This document shows, piece after piece, positions 54,940 through 64,000 of a DNA stretch of 64,000 bases (positions within the stretch are counted from its first letter, which is position 1; each line of letters starts with the position of its first letter). The stretch is taken from assembly GCA_000697055.1 (NCBI GenBank), contig JNDT01002329.1, positions 124,001 through 188,000 on the forward strand, in the 5' to 3' direction. Below the pieces are notes generated by a model that searched no databases, was not told the origin of the DNA, and worked only from the letters and a program-made list of their open reading frames with translations. Both the position numbers and the translations under genes were made by a program. This DNA is from Saksenaea vasiformis B4078. Taxonomy: Eukaryota > Mucoromycota > Mucoromycetes > Mucorales > Saksenaeaceae.

Positions 54940-55290
54940 GAATGAAAAGCCAAGTACTTACCGTAGCGAAGCGAAGGTAAAAGGGCTTCCTGTGATGAGC
55001 ATCTGCATGTGCATCGGCCCAGTGTTTCTTGCTTCCATCAGATCTTCACAATTACACAATGTATCTTCTTTCCATACTTCATCTTGCCACGTATCCCTTT
55101 CAGTGTGTCCCGGTTGGGGATGTCCTTTTGTGATGTGGCCTTTTTCCATGCCTTCGATTGCTGTATTTTCTTTATTCTGTATCATCCTACAATGGATTAC
55201 CGGTCCAGTATTCTTGCTGAAATTTCCAAAGTTTTTGCATCCAAGGACTTTTTGCCGGTCATTCTCCTAACCACCATCTTTTTTTTTAAT
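54940..55290 (+). repeat. Foldback repeat, copy 1 (decayed arms)
   Basis: Shares CTTACCGTAGCGAAGCGAAG followed by GTAAAAG with the hairpin at 55742-55840, preceded in both by CCAAGT. The downstream 300 bp also corresponds in order to 55850-56100: GTGT.TCTTG, a CAC/CAG-TTACA block, TCTTC..TCCATACTTC, ACGTATCCCTTTCAGT and TGTCC. The inverted arms are no longer complementary in this copy. Confidence 0.6.
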
Positions 55291-55741
55291 CATTGTTCTT
55301 CTGATTATCGTAAAAATTCTGCACACGACAGCAACAAAAATCCAAAGGACTTTGGGCAGAATCGAATGCAGGCTATATCATGGCTGATACGTATCGGAAT
55401 GTGTTTATTGAAATGAAGTGCCAATCTCAGTGCTGTTTCCTAACAGGGCGCCTTCTCACAGTGGTTCTCCTATTGATGTCCGTTTTTCAATCATTTCCGT
55501 AGGACCTTGATCTTTCTTACCCACACAGCCGCCTCTTCGATTATTGCCATAGCGTTTTCGCCCCTTTCTCCATAATTACTTTCGTTTTGTTTCTAGGTCT
55601 TCTGATGCAGGAATCAAGACTGTGGGAGGCAGCGAATACCAATAACAATTTATTGGCAAATCAACATATCCGTTTTTAGGCTTGACCACTTCTTCGTAAT
55701 CGACATAATCATATTTCTTTATGAAGAATACCAAGGCGAAA

Positions 55742-55840
55742 GGGATGTGCAGTCGGATGCGAATGAAGGGCCAAGTGCTTACCGTAGCGAAGCGAAGGTA
55801 AAAGCGCTTGGCCCTTCATTCGCATCTGACTGCACATCCC
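55742..55840. repeat. Near-perfect 39-bp foldback hairpin
   Basis: The left arm 55742-55780 starts GGGATGTGCAGTCGGATGCG and the right arm 55802-55840 ends CGCATCTGACTGCACATCCC. They are complementary at 37 of 39 positions around a 21-nt loop (ACCGTAGCGAAGCGAAGGTAA). Arms this similar point to recent origin or ongoing homogenisation. Confidence 0.95.
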
Positions 55841-55849
55841 GGCAGTGTA

Positions 55850-56100
55850 TCTTGGCTCCAGGTATCTGCGCAGTTACAGGATCTATATGTTCCTTCGATG
55901 TTTCTTCTGTTACGTATCCTTTTTCAGTCTGTCCTGTATGCAAGGTCATCTGTTGCTGACATATTCATTGCTATATATCGCCTTGCAGCGGATTCTATTA
56001 TTATATACCTGTTCACTATTTCTTCTATGGTATACCTTACAGTTTCTGCTTGGAATAGAATTTTTTTTTGGTTTACGGTATGATCCGCAAATTAATTGCT
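55850..56100 (+). repeat. Foldback repeat, copy 2 downstream part
   Basis: Sequence after the hairpin that is homologous with the part after copy 1, spaced by about 810 bp from it. It carries no convincing reading frame in common: the plus-strand frames are hydrophobic but shift between copies. Confidence 0.5.
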
Positions 56101-56297
56101 GGTTCTCCTTCAACACATCGTTTCGCTACAAGAGCTCTTAGTTCATATCATCTTCTCTGAAATCTCTTGCCACAGTCGGACAGTGAGATGAAAAGAAAAA
56201 ACAATAAAAACAATAAAAACAATACGGAGTCTGCCCCAGCCGCGTGCGGCTGCAACGGAACGAGCGAAGCGAAGTGGAGAAGGGCTAGTATATACTA

Positions 56298-57256
56298 CTG
56301 GATTTAGAATCAACGTTTGCGTCAGCTATATGTCTTACGTTCAAGTTGAATAAATTTAGCGCTGGAAATTGACGCATCTTTGCGGCGAGAAGTAGTTTAC
56401 CTTGCGTCAACCCTACGAATAGTTCGCGTGTGAGTAACTTCGTCTTTGCATTGAGGTGCTTCAGTGATCGTTTTCCGATATCCCGTCGGAAAGCAGTAAA
56501 AATGTCTCACGATAAGGAAATGTCTCATTGAAGCAAAAAATCGTTTTTTGCGTTGAGGTACTTCAGTGATGGATTCCCAGTATTCCATCGCAAAGCAGTA
56601 AAAATGTTTCAAGATAAGCACAGGTTCCACCCAAAATAATCCGTACTTAAACGAATGTACGGATTTCCTTCTTTTTTTTTCTTTGGCTCTGTTCTCTTTA
56701 ACATCCCCGGTAAGGATGTCAATTTATATATATACACAATTATTCATGTCTTTTTTGTCTATCGTTTAGCCTGCATGACCTCTGTCCCGAACCGTCCTGG
56801 CTGTGGTGTAGCTCCCTGTTCACCACCAGGTAAGCAAGTATTATCGCACGCTGCCTTATCCAACTTCGACAACAGAACCTTGCCAGGCGTTTGCATCGCT
56901 TCAAGTCCTCTGCACGGCGTAACTCTCAACACTGGTCCTCGTCACCAGAACAATCCCATGCTGGCCCCACCGGACTCAGGTGCGGGCTTGGCCCAGGCTT
57001 TTTGGCCTGATTACCTTCGGGGTAAGTGAAAAGGCAATCAAATCATCTTCCATTTACTAATCTTGAACAATTTTTTTTATGCTGCTCCAATAAATTATGC
57101 GCCCATCTGGAAACCAAGATGATGTAAGTACAGTATTATTTTGTCGCCAATTTGTGAATTAATGACCGCACACTCAATTATTTCCTTAGCGCAAACTTGG
57201 TTCTTCACGGACGCATAGCTTATTTAGAGTAGCGTAAAGAGTTGTTCAATAAACAG
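56298..57256 (+). mobile_element. Family A element, complete copy A6 (959 bp, TA-flanked)
   Basis: Begins CTGGATTTAGAATCAACG and ends TTGTTCAATAAACAG, with TA on both sides (56296-56297, 57257-57258). Internal order is the same as in A2: sub-repeats at 56440-56620 (CGATATCCCGTCGGAAAGC, CAGTAAAAATGTCTCACG), CTTTGGCTCTGTTCTCTT, ACATCCCCGGTAAGGATGTC, CTCTGTCCCGAACCGTCCTG, GCATCGCTTCAAGTCCTCTG, CCCCACCGGACTCAGGTGCG and CCATTTACTAA. The length is within 3 bp of A2, supporting these ends as the real boundaries. Confidence 0.8.
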
Positions 57257-57515
57257 TAACTGGTGTTCCTAGTAGGCACACTTTGTACGACTGCGAAGCT
57301 TTGGTGTTTGGTGTTACGCATCACCTTAACATAAGGCTTAAGAAATTTAAACGGAGCAATTCCGAGCGTCTAGGTAGATAAATGGATGAAGATTTTAACA
57401 ACATCTCTTTATTTCTTTAAATGGATTCGTGTAAAAAAAAAGGAAACAGACTATCCTCCAGTGTAAAAACACAGACACATTTCTTTATGTGGGACTTATG
57501 CGACATTTGTCATAG

Positions 57516-60411
57516 TTCAGTCAATTTTTGTCGTATGATCTTGTCAACCGATGCTCACGAGGCCTTCATTTTGATGGACGTATCGCCGAATGCAATGCAA
57601 TAGAGACCGGAGAAGGAAAGGACAACATTCTACAGCTTGTTCATGAGTATCCTTGCGATGAACCGTTTGTGGAGCGTGTATGCACGAAGACTATTGAGGC
57701 GGATAACTTGATGGATAAATTACTAATGGATGACCATTTCCTCCGTTTACCATCTAAAACGTTGGCTTATCATATTGCTGCGGAAGGTGATTACATTGCA
57801 CACAAACGAAATGAGAAGCCTCCTGAAAGCGGCGCAGTCGAGTACAACGTTTCTTACATTTCTTGGGGAGAAGTAAGGAATCAATTAAATGTTTGTGAAC
57901 TGTTCAGCTTATAGGATCCGTACTAGGTACATCTGTCTTCCAAATCTATCAAAGCGACTACCAACTTCAAGAGAGCTGTAGAAAATGCTTTAAAAGGAGA
58001 TACCGATAAGGAAAAGTATGAAGCTTTGCGAAATGTGTTCCAACGATTTGGGCATTACTATCCGTCCAAGATATTGCTTGGTATTACAGTACGCAGATGC
58101 GTAGCATGCGCTAACTGTATTCTGGTTAGGTGGTCTACTGGCTTGTAAAAAAGAGAGTTCAAAGGTTCTAAACGTAGGCGGGAGTATAATAGAAGATAAG
58201 GATATGGTGATCCGATCTAGCAAAGATATAGCAGAACACGCTACAAATGCGATCAAAAAGCATAGACACTGGAAGGTTATAGGTATTTTCGTTGCATATT
58301 TGTTATAGGCGCTAAACATACTTGCGATAGGTGGTGACTCTGGCTTATTTTTTGTGGATGGTCTGGGCGATTGGAAAGAAACCACCAAAGCCGAACCTGC
58401 TATTATCCAGCTCGCAGATTTGGAGCCAATGTATAATATCCTTGAGGAGGATGAGCGCTACCAAGTAGAGCAGATTTACAACAAGATGTATTCTGACAAC
58501 AAGATGTATTCTGACAACAAGCTTGATTATGCAGTGCAAATGAACCACGCAAGAGCTCTCGAAAAGTGCTCCAAAAGCCATAAAGGCACCAAAAACATAG
58601 TTGAAGACATGAGTTGGTTACAGGCTCTGGATCGAGGCAGCAATAGAGCGGTGGATAATGGAAATGAAGAATTACAAAACGAGCTTGACGAACCGTTATT
58701 CAGTGATGAGGATTCTGATGATGAGAGCAATATCAATGACGTTGGCATACTGCAGGAAATTGCTAGTCGAAGAAGTAGGAATACACTAAGCGATACCAAT
58801 GATATACCCAACCATGAAAGCAGCTTGCACCCACGCCAGTATGACGTTAACTCGCACTCAAAAGCGGCCAATCAAGGGAAACAAGATCTGCAAAGCGGGC
58901 TTGAAGAAAATCCGCTCAGAGATGAGGACACTGATAACGACGGTGATATGAATGGAATCAGCATAATCCAAAAAGCAGATGATCATGAAAGCGAAGATGT
59001 GCAAGATCGACGCAAAACCACAGCGAGCCACCAAATTGGTGTGGACAAAGATACTCAAAAGGGGATCATTCTGTACGAAAACTCCATTGATTGTACCGAT
59101 GAATGGCAACTGTTCAAGCTTGGCGAGAAACACTACCGCGGAATAGGCGTGGATAAAGACTACATGAAAGCAATCATATGGTATCGAAGGGCAGCTGACC
59201 AGGGAAATAATGAAGCACAAGCCAGACTCGGGGATATGCACAAATATGGACGAGGCGTACATCGAGATAACAAGAAAGCAGTTGAATGGTACGAGAAGGC
59301 AGCTGATCAAGGAAATGGCAATGCGCAAACTAAGCTTGGAGATATGTACCTCAATGGCAGAGGTGTATATGAAGACAAGGAGAAAGCAGTTGTGTGGTAC
59401 AAAAAAGCGGCTGATCAGGGACATGGAATCGGACAGTACAAGCTTGGAGTTATGTATTGGTGGGGAGACGGTGTAACGGAAGACCGAGAGAAAGCAAAGC
59501 AGTTGTATTTCGAGGCGGCTGGATGGTGCCAATATACGGCTGATCGAGGAGATGAAGATGTGCAATATACACTAGGAGATATGTACTATCGGGGACGTGG
59601 CGTGACGGAAAACATCTACGAAGCAGTTGAATGGCACCAAAAAGCGGCAGACCAAGGAAATGAAGATGCGGAAATCGGACTTGGAGATATTTATAGGGAT
59701 GAAAAGAAAAATACCAATAAAGCGATTGAATGGTACCAGAAAGCCGCGGATAAAGGAAATAACTTTGCGCAACTGTTACTTGGTGATATCTATAAGCACG
59801 AGAAAGCAGACATCGACAAAGCAATTGAATGGTACCAGAAAGCAGCCGGTAACGGAGATGCATGGACGCAACACTATCTTGGAAGTATTTACAAGGAACA
59901 AAAGGGAGATATCGACAAAGCAATTGAATGGTACCAAAAAGCAGCACATAATGGAGAAGCGTGGATGCAACACGACCTTGGAAATATCTATAAAGATGAA
60001 AAGAAAGACATCAACAGAGCAACTGAATGGTACCAAAAAGCAGCATATCAAGGACATGAAGGCGCCCAAGTCGAACTTGGTGATATCTACATGTACGAAA
60101 GGAACGATATCAGCAAAGCAATAGAGTGGTACGAGAAAGCCGCCGAACAAGGAGATCAGCGCACACAACTCCGACTTGGAGATATTTACAGAGACGAAAA
60201 GAAAGATTTGAACAAGGCAATTGAATGGTACCAAAAATCGGCAGATCAAGGAAATTGGGTAGCGCAGATAAGGCTTGGAGATACTTACAGGGATGGAAAG
60301 AACGATACAGGCCAAGCAATTGAGTGTTACAAAAAGTTAAAGGATAAAGGAAGCTGGGCGGCAAATTGGAGACTCAGTGATCTACAGAAAGAAGGATGGA
60401 CAGTTGATTAA
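57516..60411 (+). CDS. MACPF-like domain fused to ~13 Sel1 repeats
   Basis: Four exons: 57516-57872, 57927-58080, 58130-58282 and 58331-60411, giving 2745 nt (914 residues) with frames closed. The true start is upstream and unresolved, since a CATAG acceptor sits at 57515. The N-terminal 300 residues (YDLVNRCSRGLHFDGRIAE, then FGHYYPSKILLGG and WKVIGGDSGLFFVDGLGDW, followed by ADLEPMYNILEED) have the order and G-G-D...W...P-I-I...L-x-P-x-Y-x-L pattern of membrane-attack-complex/perforin-like domains. An acidic linker contains a duplicated NKMYSD. From residue ~465 follow about 13 Sel1-like repeats (AIEWYQKAADQGNxxAQxxLGDIY type, 32-38 residues), which make alpha-solenoid scaffolds. The combination suggests a protein that binds partners and may insert in membranes; this is inference. 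High identity among late repeats suggests recent internal duplication. Confidence 0.8.
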
Positions 60412-60788
60412 ACCAGCTCTTGTTCTTAGAGTCTCATAATTTTCTTTTCTTTCTTTTGTATCTAGTTCGTTTTCTTCTTCCGACTACTACAAATTTCCTA
60501 GATAGAAGGTAATATGCCAACAACATGCAGATTGAAGGACAAGGACAGTTTGGGATGTTAATGACCATCACGGTGGTATTGTGAAATGGTTGGTTTATTC
60601 GTGTTCTGCAATTCCATTATAAAGTGTACATGACCACAATTTACTTTCATGTGGCGACTCTCAGTATTTCTCTCGTCTAAACCATAAAGTCCTGTTACGG
60701 AAGCAGGACTTGCGCAATTAAAACGAGAGAAGAATGGCCTAGCGGGCGCGAACACTTACTAATAAAAAAAAAGACTGATTACTGCCAG

Positions 60789-61111
60789 TAAAAGTGTGCC
60801 CGAAGACTTGCAAAGAGAACGGAGTCCATGGGATAGATTTTTAATCGCGGCTGAACGTGACCATTGTGATTGGTTCGATGAATGCCACGATTGGACAGTT
60901 ACGCGAGCCCAAAAAGCAATATCCATGTACGTATTGATCTCATAATTAGTGACTGATCTAAGTCAATACACATATAGAGAGCGCGGCTAGCAAAAAAATT
61001 GAATGTTGTCTGCATGAGTTACCGGGAGTTGAGCCGGGATTGAAAAACTTGGCAATACTTCACATACAAAATAAAGCAACGCTCAGATCAAACTATGGTC
61101 GTGTTCCATAA
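60789..61111 (+). CDS. Orphan 3' exons of an unrecognised gene
   Basis: Exon 60789-60926 (SVPEDLQRERSPWDRFLIA, then ERDHCDWFDECHDW and TRAQKAIS) is preceded by GCCAG and followed by GTACGTATTG. A 51-nt intron ending CATATAG joins it in phase to 60978-61111 (ESAASKKIECCLHELPGVEP, LKNLAILHIQNKAT, ending GRVP and TAA). Both have biased coding-like composition and a frame-preserving splice. No initiating exon can be found between here and the Sel1 gene stop at 60411, so this is either a partial gene or the tail of an alternative transcript. The Trp/Cys/His-rich first exon resembles no family I can name. Confidence 0.4.
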
Positions 61112-62621
61112 CTGGTTCAGCAATTTCTAAATGGTGTACGCGTTGTATTCAATAACGTATCTATATGAATAAATGACATGCGCTTCAGGGAAGAGAAAAA
61201 TAAAAAGGAAGTCTCACATGAACATAGATGAAAATGCTCTATTACTGTAAACAAGGAGAAACAAAATGAAAAAATAAAAATAAAGATAACAGCGATTTTA
61301 AAATGAGACACATTTATTGACGTTCTGAAAGATATTAATTATACCGAGAGATCGAACGTAATTTGCTTTGCTTTTCGGGAGATAAAAGGTATGCGTGTGG
61401 AATCAGGACATATCAATAAGCATGAGAGACAATGACACATGCACCCTTTTTTTTTTTATAAATGAATACGGTTAACGCATGTATCATATGTATTAGAAAG
61501 ATAGGAGGGAGCATGCACGCCATAGCGGTAATGAGCTCTAGTGAAAATGATAAGCCTATCCATAGACATAACTTCAATATAAATAAAATGACTCTGTTCT
61601 GTTAACATAAGTGATCACATTGTTAAAACAGGATATATATCATTCGATGGATCGCAATTCATTGTACTTTTAGCATGTATACATTTCCATTTTTTCAATG
61701 ATGTTAATCTCTATGCTGCAACAACTCCTCGTCACCTGTATGCTATGCACGTTTTGCGTTGGAGGAATAAACAGAAGTGCAATGACGGAGTACTTGCATT
61801 TTCCTTCAGAAGTATTTTGTTTTTTTAATTATATGAACATCATGCAAATGCTATGCTGTATGGTCTATTGCTTGAGTGGCATGCCATTAAATTATGATCT
61901 TAGCTGTTTCCAGTGAATTTCCTAATTCTAATTTTGAAGTGTTGAATACTCGTCCCCAAAATAGGACCAGTTAGCCTCCATGTTGATAATATACCGAGTC
62001 ATGTGGCCTATGGTACGCTACTGCACATATGCAATATAACCAGGCGATCTGTAGGACTTCATGCAAAAAGTTTATTTCTAGTTAAAATGATACGAGTAGT
62101 AAGAGTAAATGAAATACATGCATGAGGAGAATAACTGGACTTGAATTAGTGATTATCCTGTTACACTAGGACCCTGATCAACAATCCCTTTGTTTGCATA
62201 CGTCTGCGTGGTTGCTTATTTTGATTGAAGAACACGAGTAAACACAAAGTTGGTTAGTTTCTTTTAACACAAGCTTATCAGAAATGCGCATAGAACACAG
62301 ACAAAGCGAGTTTATGAAAGGAAGGATGTTATTCAAAACATTTCATACACGCAAACATGATGATCAATAAAAAAAAAAGAGCAGAAAGGAGTTCATGTCA
62401 CAAATAGAGAGAATACATAGAAAGAAAGTAGAGAAGGAGAAAAGAATTTGATAATGGTTGTGAGCGAGACAGAGACAGAGAGAGAGAGAGAGAGAGAGAG
62501 TAAGTAAAAAATATAGAGAGAAAACGAAGTAGAGAAAATAGAAAGTAGAGAAATAAAGAAGCGTTGTGTATAACTAAATGTTCTTGCAATGGATCTTTAC
62601 TATGATTGTATGCCTTAAGTA
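61112..62621. other. Gene-free stretch with a (GA)n microsatellite
   Basis: AT-rich, no supported exon. A GA dinucleotide repeat of about 12-13 units lies at 62476-62501. The right end is the 3' UTR of the C2H2 gene. Confidence 0.45.
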
Positions 62622-63986
62622 TTATACGTTGTAATTTTGCACAAAACTCGCCGCAAATTGTTGTTGCGGATGCTCTGAGGTAGTACCAGACGCGCCATTA
62701 GTTTTTGGCTGTTTTTCTTTATGTCCTGCAGAAGCTGTGCTATGACGATGGATGCGGATGTGTTGATTCAAGTTGTCAGATCGCGAAAATCGCTTATTGC
62801 AGCTCTGATAGGGGCATTCAAATGCTACAAAGAAAGTGTGAGTAGATCATAAAACAAATACATCTGTGTAGAACTTACGTTTTTCCAGTGTATGGATCGA
62901 TCGGATATGCCGCTTCAGATGCTCTGATCGTTTAAACACTTTACCACATCCATCGGCTTTACAAGTAAACATACGGGCACCGTTACCGGGAACGTTTGAT
63001 ACTCGTCGGCCTCGCGATCGTGCCGATTTTGTCTTTTCTGTCTTTGATTCTGCAGGCAGTGACCGACGACGAAGGTCAGTCATTCCGTTATGGGAAGACA
63101 TGGCAAACACCGGAGGAAAGCATAGATCTGTCATGATCCCATGGCAATCCTCCTTCCCCAGGCCGGCATTCATGCCTGGTGACAATGGCATCAAGGGTGA
63201 CACAGGGGTCACCGGGCGGGATGTACACAAGTTGGCAAAACTTTGTATCATTGTCGTGGCTGGGCTGGCTGTAGCGCGTGCCTCACCTTGCTGCGCCGCG
63301 TCAAACATAGTGGTTGTCGGGTGACTAAAACTGTGATGACGCTGGACAGATTCATAGTATGAATTGAGGTGCTGCGCGGAAGGGGCTGCAATGGAGTGAC
63401 GATGCTGCTGCAAATGTTGCAGATCCACGGTGGAGGGCGAAGGCGCCATGCTGAACGGGTGCAGGGATGAGAGCATACTAGCTGTTGCTGGGGGCGGGAG
63501 CAGACCACTAGAGGTTGTTGTTTCGGGGGAACTGGACTGTAAGTTCATAAAAAATGATGGCTGACCAACCCCACCCACAGCTGCAGCAACAGCTGCTGAG
63601 GAAGGGTCCATAAAAGAAATCGGATCAGGCTGACGAGCGCTTGGTTCGTTAGCAGCCGTTGGGTGTTGATAGTCATCGCTACTGTCATTCGAGGGAGATG
63701 ACGAGGAAATAGGGAGATAACAGGGTTCAGTGCTGTCGTAATCCGGCGCATTGGAACCTGAGAGCAAATCGGCGTAACGAAAACGATTTTGTTGCTCCTT
63801 TTGCTTCAGATAAGGCGCGGAGTTGTAGTCGCAGGAGGATGAGGCGGTAGAAGAGGAGGAAGTTGAATGGAAGGCGCGCGGCGAGGAGCGGTGACTGAGA
63901 GAATTAGGATCGACAAATCTCAAGACACTACTTTGAGAATCGTAGGCAAGAGAGTCCGAAAAGGATTGGACACAGGGCGATGACAT
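62622..63986 (-). CDS. C2H2 zinc-finger transcription factor, Msn2/Msn4-like
   Basis: Two exons, 63986-62879 and 62824-62622, with a 54-nt intron interrupting the linker between the fingers; 1311 nt, 436 residues. Finger 1 (residues about 343-366) is C-x4-C-x12-H-x4-H with the recognition helix KRSEHLKRHIRSIH. Finger 2 (about 372-395) is C-x4-C-x12-H-x3-H with SRSDNLNQHIRIH. These helices match those of yeast Msn2/Msn4, which bind the stress-response element AGGGG; DNA preference is therefore inferred. The linker reads TLEKPFEC. The N-terminal 320 residues are low-complexity, rich in Ser, Pro, His and Gln, with SPLMPLSPGM and SRPVTPVSP proline-directed phosphosite-like motifs, typical of an activation region. 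A basic RSRGRRVS cluster before finger 1 could be a nuclear signal. The start Met is 14 bp from the window edge; an upstream exon cannot be excluded. Confidence 0.93.
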
Positions 63987-64000
63987 AGTCAAATAAGGGA

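Noticed and set aside
58858..60315. Antisense open frames of 165-235 codons
   Set aside because: They mirror the Sel1 repeat gene. Their own repetitiveness follows from the sense repeats and they have no independent features.
1..64000. CRISPR array, rRNA, bacterial operon or prophage
   Set aside because: There are no regularly spaced short direct repeats with unique spacers, no rRNA signature and no ribosome-binding-site-led gene strings. Intron-rich genes show eukaryotic nuclear DNA.

Overview
The window looks like a gene-sparse, AT-rich, repeat-loaded stretch of the nuclear genome of an early-diverging filamentous fungus, most probably Mucoromycota. This is inferred from four things: conserved eukaryotic genes cut by many short introns (about 41-70 nt, GT..AG, often with a CTAAY-like branch point), F-box and Sel1-repeat proteins of a kind common in that phylum, families of decayed multicopy genes, and Tc1-type transposons. 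No bacterial operons, rRNA, tRNA or CRISPR array were found.

Layout, left to right. (1) 1-1571: Ugo1/SLC25A46-like mitochondrial carrier-fold protein running off the left edge. (2) 2.1-5.2 kb: a broken nuclease-fold-like gene, a minisatellite and two repeat copies. (3) 5.3-7 kb: intact F-box protein. (4) 7-15 kb: mostly gene-free, with a small GC-rich exon island near 9 kb and a full ~960-bp terminal-inverted-repeat element at 14-15 kb. (5) 15.35-15.97 kb: Zn2Cys6 transcription factor. (6) 16-21.6 kb: gene-free with two more repeat fragments. (7) 21.6-24.25 kb: convergent pair, a TPMT-family methyltransferase and the tRNA m1G37 methyltransferase Trm5, whose stop codons are only 24 bp apart. 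(8) 24.3-37.5 kb: transposon graveyard with a decayed Tc1, zinc-ribbon and hydrolase remnants, a 262-bp tandem array, one intact Tc1 element and a frameshifted multicopy gene. (9) 37.6-41.7 kb: PPIL3-type cyclophilin, a 7TM-RGS receptor and an acidic coiled-coil protein. (10) 45.6-48 kb: an 11-exon epsin. (11) 51.5-53 kb: an RlmN-type radical-SAM RNA methyltransferase with a putative mitochondrial presequence. (12) 54.9-57.3 kb: a foldback hairpin repeat and a second complete ~960-bp element. (13) 57.5-60.4 kb: a large protein with a MACPF-like N-terminal part and about 13 Sel1 repeats. (14) 62.6-64 kb: an Msn2/4-like C2H2 transcription factor.

The intact genes are mostly unrelated housekeeping or signalling genes and form no pathway cluster. 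Two of them modify RNA next to the anticodon or in the ribosome (Trm5, and RlmN-like), and two act at mitochondria (Ugo1-like, and possibly RlmN-like). The most notable items are the RlmN homologue, the TA-flanked non-autonomous element family with a 116-bp end-to-end derivative, the near-perfect 39-bp foldback hairpin whose loop is better conserved than its arms, and the MACPF-Sel1 fusion. All coordinates of spliced genes come from splice sites I read by eye, with reading-frame closure checked by arithmetic. None is confirmed by transcripts.
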